Source: Dehalococcoidales bacterium
GTDB lineage: Bacteria; Chloroflexota; Dehalococcoidia; Dehalococcoidales; UBA3254
DNA: 10,063 nt
NCBI GenBank assembly: GCA_028718465.1
Contig: JAQULX010000069.1
Location: 1-10,063, forward strand
Reading direction: 5' to 3'
In this document: in pieces, positions 1 through 5,783 of the stretch
Position numbering within the stretch: position 1 is the first letter of the stretch
Layout: each line of letters begins with the position of its first letter
Program-made: the position numbers and the translations under genes
Notes under the pieces: generated by a model
The model's database searches: none
The model's input: the letters and a program-made list of their open reading frames with translations, nothing else
What the model was told of the DNA's origin: nothing

Positions 1-352
1 GGATTGCTTCTCTTAAGTCAAGTATATGGTGCTCGTCGATAGTAAAGCTGCCGGGATCATCGGGTAGTTCCACCGGAACGCCGCTATTGACATCGATAAC
101 CGGAAAGTACTCTTCCTCCAAATTAATCGTTAAGTTATAATCAAATACCTTCAAACAACGGCTGCATTCCACAGGCACGGCAGCCTTTAAAGTCCCCTGG
201 ACCAGTATACCCCGATTGGTACGAGTTAATTTGACTGAACCTTCAACCCTGGAACTGGCCCCGATATCCAGTATATCGATGACATCACTGATTTCATATT
301 CACGGACATTGCCGATGGGATCCTTTAACTGCTGGGACACATTGATTTCCAT
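1..352 (-). CDS. DUF177/YceD family protein, N-terminal part (cut by window edge)
   Basis: I translated this from the sequence. It gives 117 residues starting MEINVSQQLK and running off the left edge, so the C-terminus is missing. A CSRC motif at residues 63-66, preceded by a beta-rich stretch and followed by an acidic segment (NLEEEYFP), is the signature of DUF177, the family of E. coli YceD. The Cys pair probably binds metal. Family knowledge: these proteins are linked to 23S rRNA accumulation and are usually encoded just upstream of rpmF (ribosomal protein L32), which would lie outside the window to the left. The start is the ATG at 352-350, with a GGGAGGG Shine-Dalgarno a few bases upstream. 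The gene is divergent from the Smr gene. Confidence 0.85.
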   Translation of the reverse strand, partial: MEINVSQQLKDPIGNVREYEISDVIDILDIGASSRVEGSVKLTRTNRGILVQGTLKAAVPVECSRCLKVFDYNLTINLEEEYFPVIDVNSGVPVELPDDPGSFTIDEHHILDLREAI

Positions 353-378
353 ATGTCCCTCCCACTGATATTCAAATA

Positions 379-384
379 ATTATA
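379..384 (-). promoter_or_regulatory. -10 box of probable DUF177 promoter
   Basis: Read on the minus strand, this is a perfect TATAAT about 27 nt upstream of the DUF177 ATG, giving a leader of roughly 20 nt. No good -35 box is visible at 16-18 nt upstream, so the call rests on the -10 and its position alone. Confidence 0.4.
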
Positions 385-427
385 CCTAGAACTACCCGTA
401 CAATGCATCTTAATGAAACACATGGAA

Positions 428-456
428 TTGACACTCCCCATATCCAGTGCTAGAAT
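428..456 (+). promoter_or_regulatory. Sigma-70 type promoter of the Smr gene
   Basis: TTGACA at 428-433 and TAGAAT at 451-456 are separated by exactly 17 nt. Predicted transcription would start near 463, about 29 nt before the Smr ATG. The match is close to consensus, and the promoter points to the only plausible plus-strand gene nearby. Confidence 0.75.
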
Positions 457-491
457 TTCGAAAATAGATAAGGCTATTATATAACAGCTAT

Positions 492-746
492 ATGGCAAAA
501 ATTGTATTAGACCTGCATGATATTTATAACCGGGGTCAGGCTATCGAAGCGGAGCTTGGCAGGGTGGTAAACGAAGCTGTCGATAAAAAGATCGCTCTGG
601 TGGAAATTATTCCAGGGAAAGGTTCAGGCCAGCTTAAAAAACACGTTTTGCGTTTTTTAGCCCAACCGGATATCAAGAAGCTGTACCACCGGATAGAAAA
701 AGATGATAAGAATTTCGGACGGATATTTATACACTTCAGGCATTAA
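492..746 (+). CDS. Stand-alone Smr-domain protein (84 aa)
   Basis: This is a single Smr domain filling the whole protein. LDLH at residues 6-9 is followed by a helix (AIEAELGRVVNEAV), then EIIPGKGSGQLKKHVLRFL at about 38-56, and an RIFIHFRH end. Smr domains occur at the C-terminus of MutS2 and as small separate proteins, where some nick DNA or cleave RNA. The usual HGKGTG loop reads PGKGSG here, so its His is replaced by Pro, and LDLHG reads LDLHD. As far as I recall, a small-protein subfamily shares PGKGSGQLKK, so this is probably a subfamily trait rather than decay; nuclease activity is uncertain. The start at 492 fits the domain boundary, but no clear Shine-Dalgarno precedes it. It converges with the XRE gene 23 nt away. 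Confidence 0.85.
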   Translation: MAKIVLDLHDIYNRGQAIEAELGRVVNEAVDKKIALVEIIPGKGSGQLKKHVLRFLAQPDIKKLYHRIEKDDKNFGRIFIHFRH

Positions 747-769
747 TAGCCTGGTCCCGCGTCTACCTG

Positions 770-952
770 CTACAATTTGATATCGACGGGCCGCACACCC
801 AGGGCCCTGGCCAGTTTACGAATCGTGCTGAAGCGGGGTTTAACGAAGCCGGTTTCGATTCTGGCAATAGTAACATAATGGACTCCGGACTTTACAGCCA
901 GTTCCCTCTGAGATAAGAACTTCCTTTCTCGTATAACCTTTAACCTGGGCAT
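770..952 (-). CDS. Small XRE-family HTH transcriptional regulator (60 aa)
   Basis: The protein is one lambda-repressor-like (HTH_3/XRE) DNA-binding domain with no extra sensor or dimerisation domain. Helix 2 begins near SQRELAVKSGV (14-24), the recognition helix is HYVTIARIETG (25-35), and helices 4-5 are FSTIRKLARALGV. This is the usual pattern, with SQ-L at helix 2 and a helix-3 Glu followed by G...P. The ATG at 952-950 is preceded by AGGGGGT at a 5-6 nt spacing. A strong promoter lies at 981-1010, and repeated words within and upstream of it suggest autoregulation. The targets are unknown. It could control the neighbouring TRAP locus or only itself. Confidence 0.85.
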   Translation of the reverse strand: MPRLKVIRERKFLSQRELAVKSGVHYVTIARIETGFVKPRFSTIRKLARALGVRPVDIKL

Positions 953-980
953 ATCAGACCCCCTGCCGTTACTATGATAA

Positions 981-1010
981 ATATTATTCCCAACGTTAGC
1001 ATACTGTCAA
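981..1010 (-). promoter_or_regulatory. Promoter of the XRE gene
   Basis: On the minus strand TTGACA (1010-1005) is followed, after 18 nt, by TAATAT (986-981), or after 17 nt by ATAATA (987-982). It lies about 30 nt upstream of the XRE start codon. One copy of the GTTAGCAT word (995-1002) sits in the spacer, and the ACTGTCA word overlaps the -35, so a protein bound there would block the promoter. Confidence 0.7.
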
Positions 1011-1070
1011 CACAGCGCTAGCATTTCACACTGTCATTTTGTTATCTTATTGATAGCTATTTGTTAGCAT
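995..1070. repeat. Repeated TTAGCAT / ACTGTCA words, candidate XRE operator
   Basis: On the plus strand the word G(T/C)TAGCAT occurs three times, at 995-1002, 1017-1024 and 1063-1070. ACTGTCA follows the first two, at 1003-1009 and 1030-1036. The cluster fills the gap between the XRE gene and the truncated permease and overlaps the XRE promoter. Repeats at such a site usually mark binding sites of the adjacent regulator. That role is inferred. Confidence 0.5.
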
Positions 1071-1084
1071 TATACGTTCAATAT

Positions 1085-1437
1085 AAAACACATTGTTGAT
1101 ATTGATCGCGATGATGATCTTCTATATTATTATTGGCTGCTTTCTGGACGCCATATCGATCCTTATTATCACTTTACCCATTGTATTTCCTACCATTACG
1201 GCTTGGGTTATGACCCTATGGTTCGGCGTTTTAATCACTATTACCATTGAGGTAGCCCTGGTTTCACCACCTTATGGACTGAACCTTTACATGATGCAGG
1301 CGGCAGTGCCGAACATGCAGATGGGAGATTTGTACCGTGGCGTTATCTGGTTCATTGTTATTGATATTATCAGTATGGCTCTATTTATTGCCTATCCACA
1401 GTTGATACTCTGGCTTCCTGGCATGATGATGAACTGA
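1085..1437 (+). pseudogene. TRAP transporter large permease (DctM), C-terminal remnant
   Basis: The open frame from 1093 (TTG) to 1437 encodes about 114 residues matching only the end of a DctM-type permease. It contains IIGCFLDAISILIITLPIVFP, then WFGVLITITIEVALVSPPYG, then VPNMQMGDLYRGV and a last membrane segment ending LWLPGMM. Full DctM proteins have more than 400 residues, so three quarters are missing. An in-frame TAA at 1084 closes the frame, and neither a start codon with a Shine-Dalgarno nor any upstream DctM coding is seen. It aligns with the end of the fused permease at 5784-7712 (GCFxD, LPI, PPxG, YRG) but is clearly divergent. It is therefore a remnant of another TRAP system, not a recent duplicate. 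Relative to the usual LGxDPIWFG region, one residue seems to be missing near TAWVMTLWFG. Confidence 0.8.
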
Positions 1438-1528
1438 GGCACGTCAGGACCTGGTTTGAGATAAATGATGCGGATTGAATTAAGAAGTTTGTTCCTTGCA
1501 GGTAATCCCCTGTTTTATGAAAGATACA

Positions 1529-1562
1529 GTGAAACACCCCCGGCAAGCCGGGGGTGTTTCAC
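1529..1562. terminator. Bidirectional hairpin between convergent genes
   Basis: Arms 1529-1543 and 1548-1562 are perfect 15-bp complements with a CAAG loop, and the stem is GC-rich at its top. It lies between the convergent permease remnant and the end of the dehydratase gene at 1608. The A/T-rich stem base (GTGAAAC/GTTTCAC) partly replaces a U-tract, as no long T-run follows directly on either strand. It is probably the 3' end of the catabolic operon. Confidence 0.65.
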
Positions 1563-1607
1563 ATGGTCAGGATTAGATAGGTTTCTGATTTTATTTATTT
1601 TCTACCT

Positions 1608-2999
1608 TTATGCCTTCCTGGCTTTTAACATTTCGGCAAATGTTTCTACTTTAGTCCTCTGGGACTCAGCACTGAAAACTCTACTATCAGCCAGGTCTGA
1701 TTCTAAGGAAAGTATTGGAATATCAGTTTCTTTGGTTACATGTTGCACTAGAAGATGAGACATGAGGGTCAGCGGATGACAGTTGTACAGGTAATTCCAG
1801 ATAAAGCCATCCAGCTTAGAATCTTTCAGTGCTTCGGTCACTCTGGTAATGAAGCCACAGCTACCGTAAAATATGCCCAGTTTGAACTCCTCTTTAACCA
1901 GCAATTCACCGGAAATAATCGGCACCGGCTTCTTATAATTTTCGGTGGCTATATCGAGAATCGATACAGGTACAGCCAGACCCGCTTTTTCTACCATTCG
2001 CATTATGCTCGGGTCTGAAAGGTGCAAGAACATCGCTCCTACCCGGGGGGCTCCCTTGGCAACTATGCCTGTACCCCGGGTCACTCTTTCCTTAACCTCT
2101 GCATTAAGAAGCTGTATTACATCCGCTAACTCGGATATGATCCTTTGGCTGCCAGAAGCAAAACTCAAAGTTTTAATCATATCTAACTCAATTATACTGA
2201 TTGGCTGAGGTTCGGCATCTCTGGTAATTAAAACGAGTTCATTTAAAGCCTGCATGATATGCTTATTTCGTATCGCCCCTTCTCGCCTGGCTTCCTCAGT
2301 CACCTCAATTCCTAAGATTTCCTTTACTTTATCCAGTGCTTTATCTACTTCTCCTCCCAGAAAGGTAACTCTTTTCGGGTCATAATCAGGGAACTCACCC
2401 CAGCGTGAGTCCATGGACCCATCAATGTATACGGCTGGATGCCCATACCTCTCGTGGAGCAGTTCGTCTGTTTTGGAACCCATATCACAATAATAGCTGG
2501 AAGTAAGCACCATATCCGGTACAGGGATAATGCCTTTGACCAGCCCACCTACCCTGGTTTGCTGTAATGAGCATAAAGAATGTCCGGGTGGCAAACCATT
2601 CTTCTCCGCTGCTTCAATGATAGAGGCGGTCTTATTAAAAATGTGTCCCATTGTAAAAGCCAGGATCGCATCCGGACATAAGCAAAACACCTTGTCTGAG
2701 GCTGAGGCTATAGCCGCAGATGGACCGGAAATGGTGGGAAAACCATAGAAGAGAAGCTTTTTCCCTTCATCCTTGGCTAAGACCATATCAATAAGCTCCT
2801 TAAGCCATAACCGCATTAATTTACGTACACCCAGGAGTTTCATGTCATGGTTCTCATTTAGCCATTTTTCGGCTGTCCCCATATCTTCCGGCTTCAATTC
2901 CAGTCTTTGAAATGCTTTCTCAATCCTGGGTCTTTCCAGATTGATCTCCCCATCCTCAAAACCGCAGAGTTTAAGTAACGCATCATAATATTTATCCAT
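1608..2999 (-). CDS. 2-hydroxyacyl-CoA dehydratase / benzoyl-CoA reductase family subunit, cluster-binding (463 aa)
   Basis: This belongs to the HgdA/HgdB-FldB/FldC-BcrB/BcrC superfamily, whose paired subunits carry out one-electron-driven dehydration of 2-hydroxyacyl-CoA or ring reduction of aryl-CoA in the cytoplasm. Three spaced cysteines fit the usual ligands of the [4Fe-4S] cluster: C143 in GHSLCS, C171 in SSYYCD, and C407 in FIWNYLYNCHP. The C-terminal SLESDLAD...SQRTKVETFAEML matches the family end (ExDxxD...GQxxTRxEAFxE). About 80 extra N-terminal residues precede the first Rossmann-like segment. The length is near the upper end for the family. The start ATG is 3 nt after the stop of the upstream subunit, with AGGAGGT at an ideal distance. 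The substrate cannot be decided from sequence; dehydratase and reductase roles both remain possible. Confidence 0.85.
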   Translation of the reverse strand: MDKYYDALLKLCGFEDGEINLERPRIEKAFQRLELKPEDMGTAEKWLNENHDMKLLGVRKLMRLWLKELIDMVLAKDEGKKLLFYGFPTISGPSAAIASASDKVFCLCPDAILAFTMGHIFNKTASIIEAAEKNGLPPGHSLCSLQQTRVGGLVKGIIPVPDMVLTSSYYCDMGSKTDELLHERYGHPAVYIDGSMDSRWGEFPDYDPKRVTFLGGEVDKALDKVKEILGIEVTEEARREGAIRNKHIMQALNELVLITRDAEPQPISIIELDMIKTLSFASGSQRIISELADVIQLLNAEVKERVTRGTGIVAKGAPRVGAMFLHLSDPSIMRMVEKAGLAVPVSILDIATENYKKPVPIISGELLVKEEFKLGIFYGSCGFITRVTEALKDSKLDGFIWNYLYNCHPLTLMSHLLVQHVTKETDIPILSLESDLADSRVFSAESQRTKVETFAEMLKARKA

Positions 3000-3002
3000 G
3001 AC

Positions 3003-3011
3003 TTACCTCCT
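3003..3011 (-). promoter_or_regulatory. Shine-Dalgarno formed by the last codons and stop of the upstream gene
   Basis: Minus-strand AGG AGG TAA forms the final Arg-Arg codons and stop of the 3003-4139 gene. The same bases give a perfect AGGAGGT ribosome binding site 4-5 nt before the ATG at 2999. Ribosomes finishing the first subunit therefore stop on the start site of the second. Such coupling suits two subunits needed in equal amounts. Confidence 0.8.
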
Positions 3012-4139
3012 GAGATTCTCAATAAAAGTTTCTATCTTGGTTTCCATTTGCCCTGTTTCGGCAGCATCATAATCTGATTCTAAAGTAAGCATGGGTAGGC
3101 CAGCTTCTCGTTCCAATATCCTGGGGAAATAATATGATTCAAGTTTATAGGATTCGCGATACATCAGGTTATACCAGATGACCCCATCTACTTTAAATTC
3201 TTTCGCCAGCTTGACCAGAAAATCTAACCTCTCCTTTCCTGGCCTGAACCATCCGGGAGGAATTCTCCGGGTAAAATATCCATCTACAATAGCGTCGGTT
3301 AAATCCCCATCAGGTATAACGCTGGTCCAGTAAGGTCTGATTCCTTCGGCAAATTCCTCATTGACGATGACTCCTCCGGCCTGGGACGTGAGGTTAATCA
3401 CTTTATTGTCTCCCTGTGCAAGAGTCGAGCCAGTTAACAGGATACGAGGATTTTCTTCAAATAATACTCTATCATTTAATTCCTTAATCAGAGATTCCAG
3501 AATATCCACCATTACCCGTTTATCAGCCAGGAACGAGCTATGATTTAGAAACACAAATTCACTGCTACTGATGGGAATTTGCCGGGACTTGCGCATCAGA
3601 CTTATTTCCTTCATTAGCTCTCTTTCCCTGTTGCAGAGATTAATTGCCTCCAGGAGTTTGGTTTGGGTAATCTCATTACCGGTAAACTCCTCCAGCTTTT
3701 TCATAAGCTTATTTATCCCATGCCGGTAATAATCGATAGCCAGACTATCTTTGGTATGGGGAACACCAAAAGGAAAGATTTCCAGATCAGTATTATAATC
3801 CAGTACATCCATTACAGCTCGAATATGATTATCAGTCACTGGTATTATCAGAAGGTCAATAATATCATAATAGGGATCTTTTTTAGATACTCCATAACCG
3901 ATCTGACTTCGGCAGAAAGTATCAATCCAACGGCAGATGTACCTTTCAGAAAGCTCCACCATGGAATGTTCACCACCTCTGATAAATCCTACCGGAATCG
4001 CTCCGCAGGCCATTACTAATTCCTCCGGCAGGTATCCCCCAGGTGTATATCCAATAATTTTCCGTCCTTCTTGCCTGGCTTTTTTTAATTCATTCAAACG
4101 CGTTTCCACGTGTTTGGATAACTTTTCCATTGCTTTCAT
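3003..4139 (-). CDS. 2-hydroxyacyl-CoA dehydratase / benzoyl-CoA reductase family subunit lacking most cluster cysteines (378 aa)
   Basis: I place the start at the ATG at 4139-4137, because GGAGG at 4150-4146 lies 6 nt before it. The frame stays open to an ATG at 4181, but the 14 extra residues lack a Shine-Dalgarno and family similarity. The N-terminus GRKIIGYTPGGYLPEELVMACGAIPVGFIRGG (26-56) and the end LTLESDYDAAETGQMETKIETFIENL are classic for the HgdB/BcrC superfamily. Where members usually have the second ligand in a P-x-x-CD motif, this protein has IIPVTDNH (98-105). Where the third Cys is expected it has MYRESYKLE (326-334). Only C69/C76 near ICRWIDTFCRS remain. It probably pairs with the product of the adjacent downstream gene. 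Either it binds a cluster differently or only its partner carries one. Confidence 0.82.
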   Translation of the reverse strand: MKAMEKLSKHVETRLNELKKARQEGRKIIGYTPGGYLPEELVMACGAIPVGFIRGGEHSMVELSERYICRWIDTFCRSQIGYGVSKKDPYYDIIDLLIIPVTDNHIRAVMDVLDYNTDLEIFPFGVPHTKDSLAIDYYRHGINKLMKKLEEFTGNEITQTKLLEAINLCNRERELMKEISLMRKSRQIPISSSEFVFLNHSSFLADKRVMVDILESLIKELNDRVLFEENPRILLTGSTLAQGDNKVINLTSQAGGVIVNEEFAEGIRPYWTSVIPDGDLTDAIVDGYFTRRIPPGWFRPGKERLDFLVKLAKEFKVDGVIWYNLMYRESYKLESYYFPRILEREAGLPMLTLESDYDAAETGQMETKIETFIENLRR

Positions 4140-4216
4140 AAATTTCCTCCAGCTAAAAATCCAATAGTCTTTAGAAGTCATCTCACAAATTCTTAAAGTG
4201 CGAAGTAATATACCGG

Positions 4217-4260
4217 CTGTAAGATCAAATATTAGAGGGTTGGGTAAATAGGTCTTACAG
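4217..4260. repeat. Inverted repeat / stem-loop in the dehydratase leader
   Basis: CTGTAAGATC (4217-4226) and GGTCTTACAG (4251-4260) are complementary over 10 positions, apart from one T:G wobble, around a 24-nt A/T-rich centre. It lies about 80-120 nt upstream of the first dehydratase start codon. It could be an operator with two half sites about three helical turns apart (34 nt between arm starts) or a leader RNA hairpin. No regulator for it is known. Confidence 0.45.
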
Positions 4261-4294
4261 ATCAGGTCTTCCTATCGCCATATTTAAAGAGAGT

Positions 4295-4323
4295 ATTATC
4301 GGGACAAAATCACCCTTATCCAA
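4295..4323 (-). promoter_or_regulatory. Possible internal promoter for the dehydratase pair
   Basis: On the minus strand TTGGAT (4323-4318), 17 nt and GATAAT (4300-4295) resemble a sigma-70 promoter with a weak -35. Transcription would start about 30 nt before the inverted repeat and 150 nt before the first start codon. Given the A/T content this could be chance. Confidence 0.35.
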
Positions 4324-4459
4324 CCAACGCTTGATTCTAGACTTACAGCAGCTAAATCGGCTAAATTGAATGGCAATAAAGCCTGTGACAGTGATGGGCA
4401 GGATGCGAAACTGAGTGAGAAGAGTATCAAATGATTACACCCAATTTATATTATGGGTT

Positions 4460-5779
4460 CTAAGTATAAACCCCGTATTTTCTGGCGAATTCGAACATAG
4501 CCTTTACATTGTCATATCTGGCGGTGTCCATCACACTGCCGGAGTTCAGAATCAGCCCACCGTTTCTACCAAATATGTCGATCAGATCTTTTACATAGAG
4601 CTCGACCTGTTCCGGAGTCCCGGTACATAATAAAGAGGCCGGGACATTGCCCTCGAAACACACTACACCCGCCAGAGCATCTCTGGCTTTATACAGATTC
4701 ACGTTTTGGAAGTGATAGATCGCTTTACCCGGCGGAATATCGCGAATCACTTCAAGGCGAGCAGTCGTTTCACCCTCAAAAAAGGGGACAGGCACCAACC
4801 CTTCTTCGATTAATCCCAGCATCACCTTCTTTAGCGAAGGCCAGAAAAAGGTCTTAAACTGCTCCTGGGACATGAAACCCTCGGAATGCTTATGAAGAGG
4901 AATGCCGACAAAACAACTCCGCCTGTCTCTGGCCTGCAAACCCATATCTATAAGATAGGGGACCATCTTGTTCATAGCCGCCAGGAGTTTATCCGGTCTG
5001 CGGTACATATCCAGCATCACTCCGCGGGTACCGCGAATAAAATCACCGATGACGTCATAGGGAGCGGCAGTACCGCCCCCATAGAAGACCGGGAACCCCA
5101 TGGATAGGGCAAATTTTTCGAATGATTCGATCGGACGGTTCAACTCGACGGCAATTTTACCGGCTTCTTTCAGTTTTTCCAGGGCCTTTTCTATATCCGG
5201 CAGGGACAACCGGGCGACGTTCGGCCCGATCCCCAGATAGTAGCTAAAGCATTCATGCAGGGGACGCAACTGTTTCAGCGGCTGCATCACCCCGGATACT
5301 CTGGGAAGCAAGACGCGCAGTATGAAATCCGAGGGATCATCCAGAAAGTGGTCATAAAAATCTTCCGCTGTGACATACTCCGCTTCAACGAATTGAAAGC
5401 CGGCATTAGCGGGCACTCCGCGGCCGGGGAGAAGTAAAGGATGGTAATCGATCGCTTCATAAAAAGGACCGTTGGCAAAACCCGGAGCCACGCAGACATC
5501 GGGTAAAAAATCCAGCAGGGCCTCCCTGAAGGCCTTGCTGGATTTTACGGGATCGAACATCCCTTCCTCACTGGTATAGCCATGGTAGAAAACAGGGAAG
5601 CTGCCGAAACTCGGGACAACAGGAACCCGATCGGGAATTTTGAGCTGGACTACATCCGCTATTCTTCGGGACCGTTCTTTATATAACTGTTCGGCCTCGG
5701 GACTCTGGAAGTTAATACCAGAGGTAGAGCACCACCTTTCCAGGTTGCCCCGGGTCTTATTGACGTCTGATTCCATCAT
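4460..5779 (-). CDS. Uroporphyrinogen decarboxylase-fold protein (URO-D/MtaA-like family, not HemE)
   Basis: The 439 residues carry URO-D family features: RRIADVVQLKIPDRVPVVP near 38-56, GFMSQEQFKTFFWPSLKKVM (301-320), then a GK-Y-F segment (351-357), GNVPASLLCTGTPEQVELYVKDLID (377-401) and a GG-IL-SG C-terminal strand. The MRQAGR motif of true HemE is absent, and the protein is longer, so haem synthesis is unlikely. Relatives include the corrinoid methyltransferases MtaA/MtbA, whose Zn site is H-x-C-n-C; here H296/H298 and C384/C385-region residues are present but do not form a clear H-x-C. The gene starts 4 nt after the dctQM stop, with GAGGT overlapping that stop. ATG at 5779 is preferred over the adjacent ATG at 5776. 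No corrinoid protein is nearby, so its reaction is unknown. Confidence 0.8.
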   Translation of the reverse strand: MMESDVNKTRGNLERWCSTSGINFQSPEAEQLYKERSRRIADVVQLKIPDRVPVVPSFGSFPVFYHGYTSEEGMFDPVKSSKAFREALLDFLPDVCVAPGFANGPFYEAIDYHPLLLPGRGVPANAGFQFVEAEYVTAEDFYDHFLDDPSDFILRVLLPRVSGVMQPLKQLRPLHECFSYYLGIGPNVARLSLPDIEKALEKLKEAGKIAVELNRPIESFEKFALSMGFPVFYGGGTAAPYDVIGDFIRGTRGVMLDMYRRPDKLLAAMNKMVPYLIDMGLQARDRRSCFVGIPLHKHSEGFMSQEQFKTFFWPSLKKVMLGLIEEGLVPVPFFEGETTARLEVIRDIPPGKAIYHFQNVNLYKARDALAGVVCFEGNVPASLLCTGTPEQVELYVKDLIDIFGRNGGLILNSGSVMDTARYDNVKAMFEFARKYGVYT

Positions 5780-5783
5780 TTAT

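Larger units (their letters stand above)
4140..4459 (-). promoter_or_regulatory. 320-nt intergenic leader of the dehydratase pair
   Basis: No credible coding is seen here. Two elements stand out: a possible promoter at 4295-4323 and an inverted repeat at 4217-4260, both annotated separately. A short ACCCA...TGGGT repeat just after the URO-D stop (about 4439-4456) is too weak to call a terminator. The dehydratase pair could therefore be read through from the TRAP genes, started here, or both. Confidence 0.45.

Noticed and set aside
1465..1758. A 97-residue plus-strand frame across the 1529-1562 hairpin
   Set aside because: It reads through the terminator-like stem and overlaps the end of the dehydratase gene. 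The translated sequence has no domain character.
1755..2208. Two 87-residue plus-strand frames inside the dehydratase gene
   Set aside because: They are antisense to a well-supported gene with clear family motifs, and they show no similarity or start signals of their own.
4140..4181. Upstream ATG at 4181 as the start of the first dehydratase subunit
   Set aside because: The 14 added residues have no family counterpart and no Shine-Dalgarno, whereas the ATG at 4139 has GGAGG at 6 nt. The Shine-Dalgarno would lie inside the longer frame.
4460..5779. HemE (true uroporphyrinogen decarboxylase) for haem synthesis
   Set aside because: The substrate-binding MRQAGR motif is absent, the protein is about 80-90 residues longer than typical HemE, and the neighbours are transport and CoA-ester enzymes.
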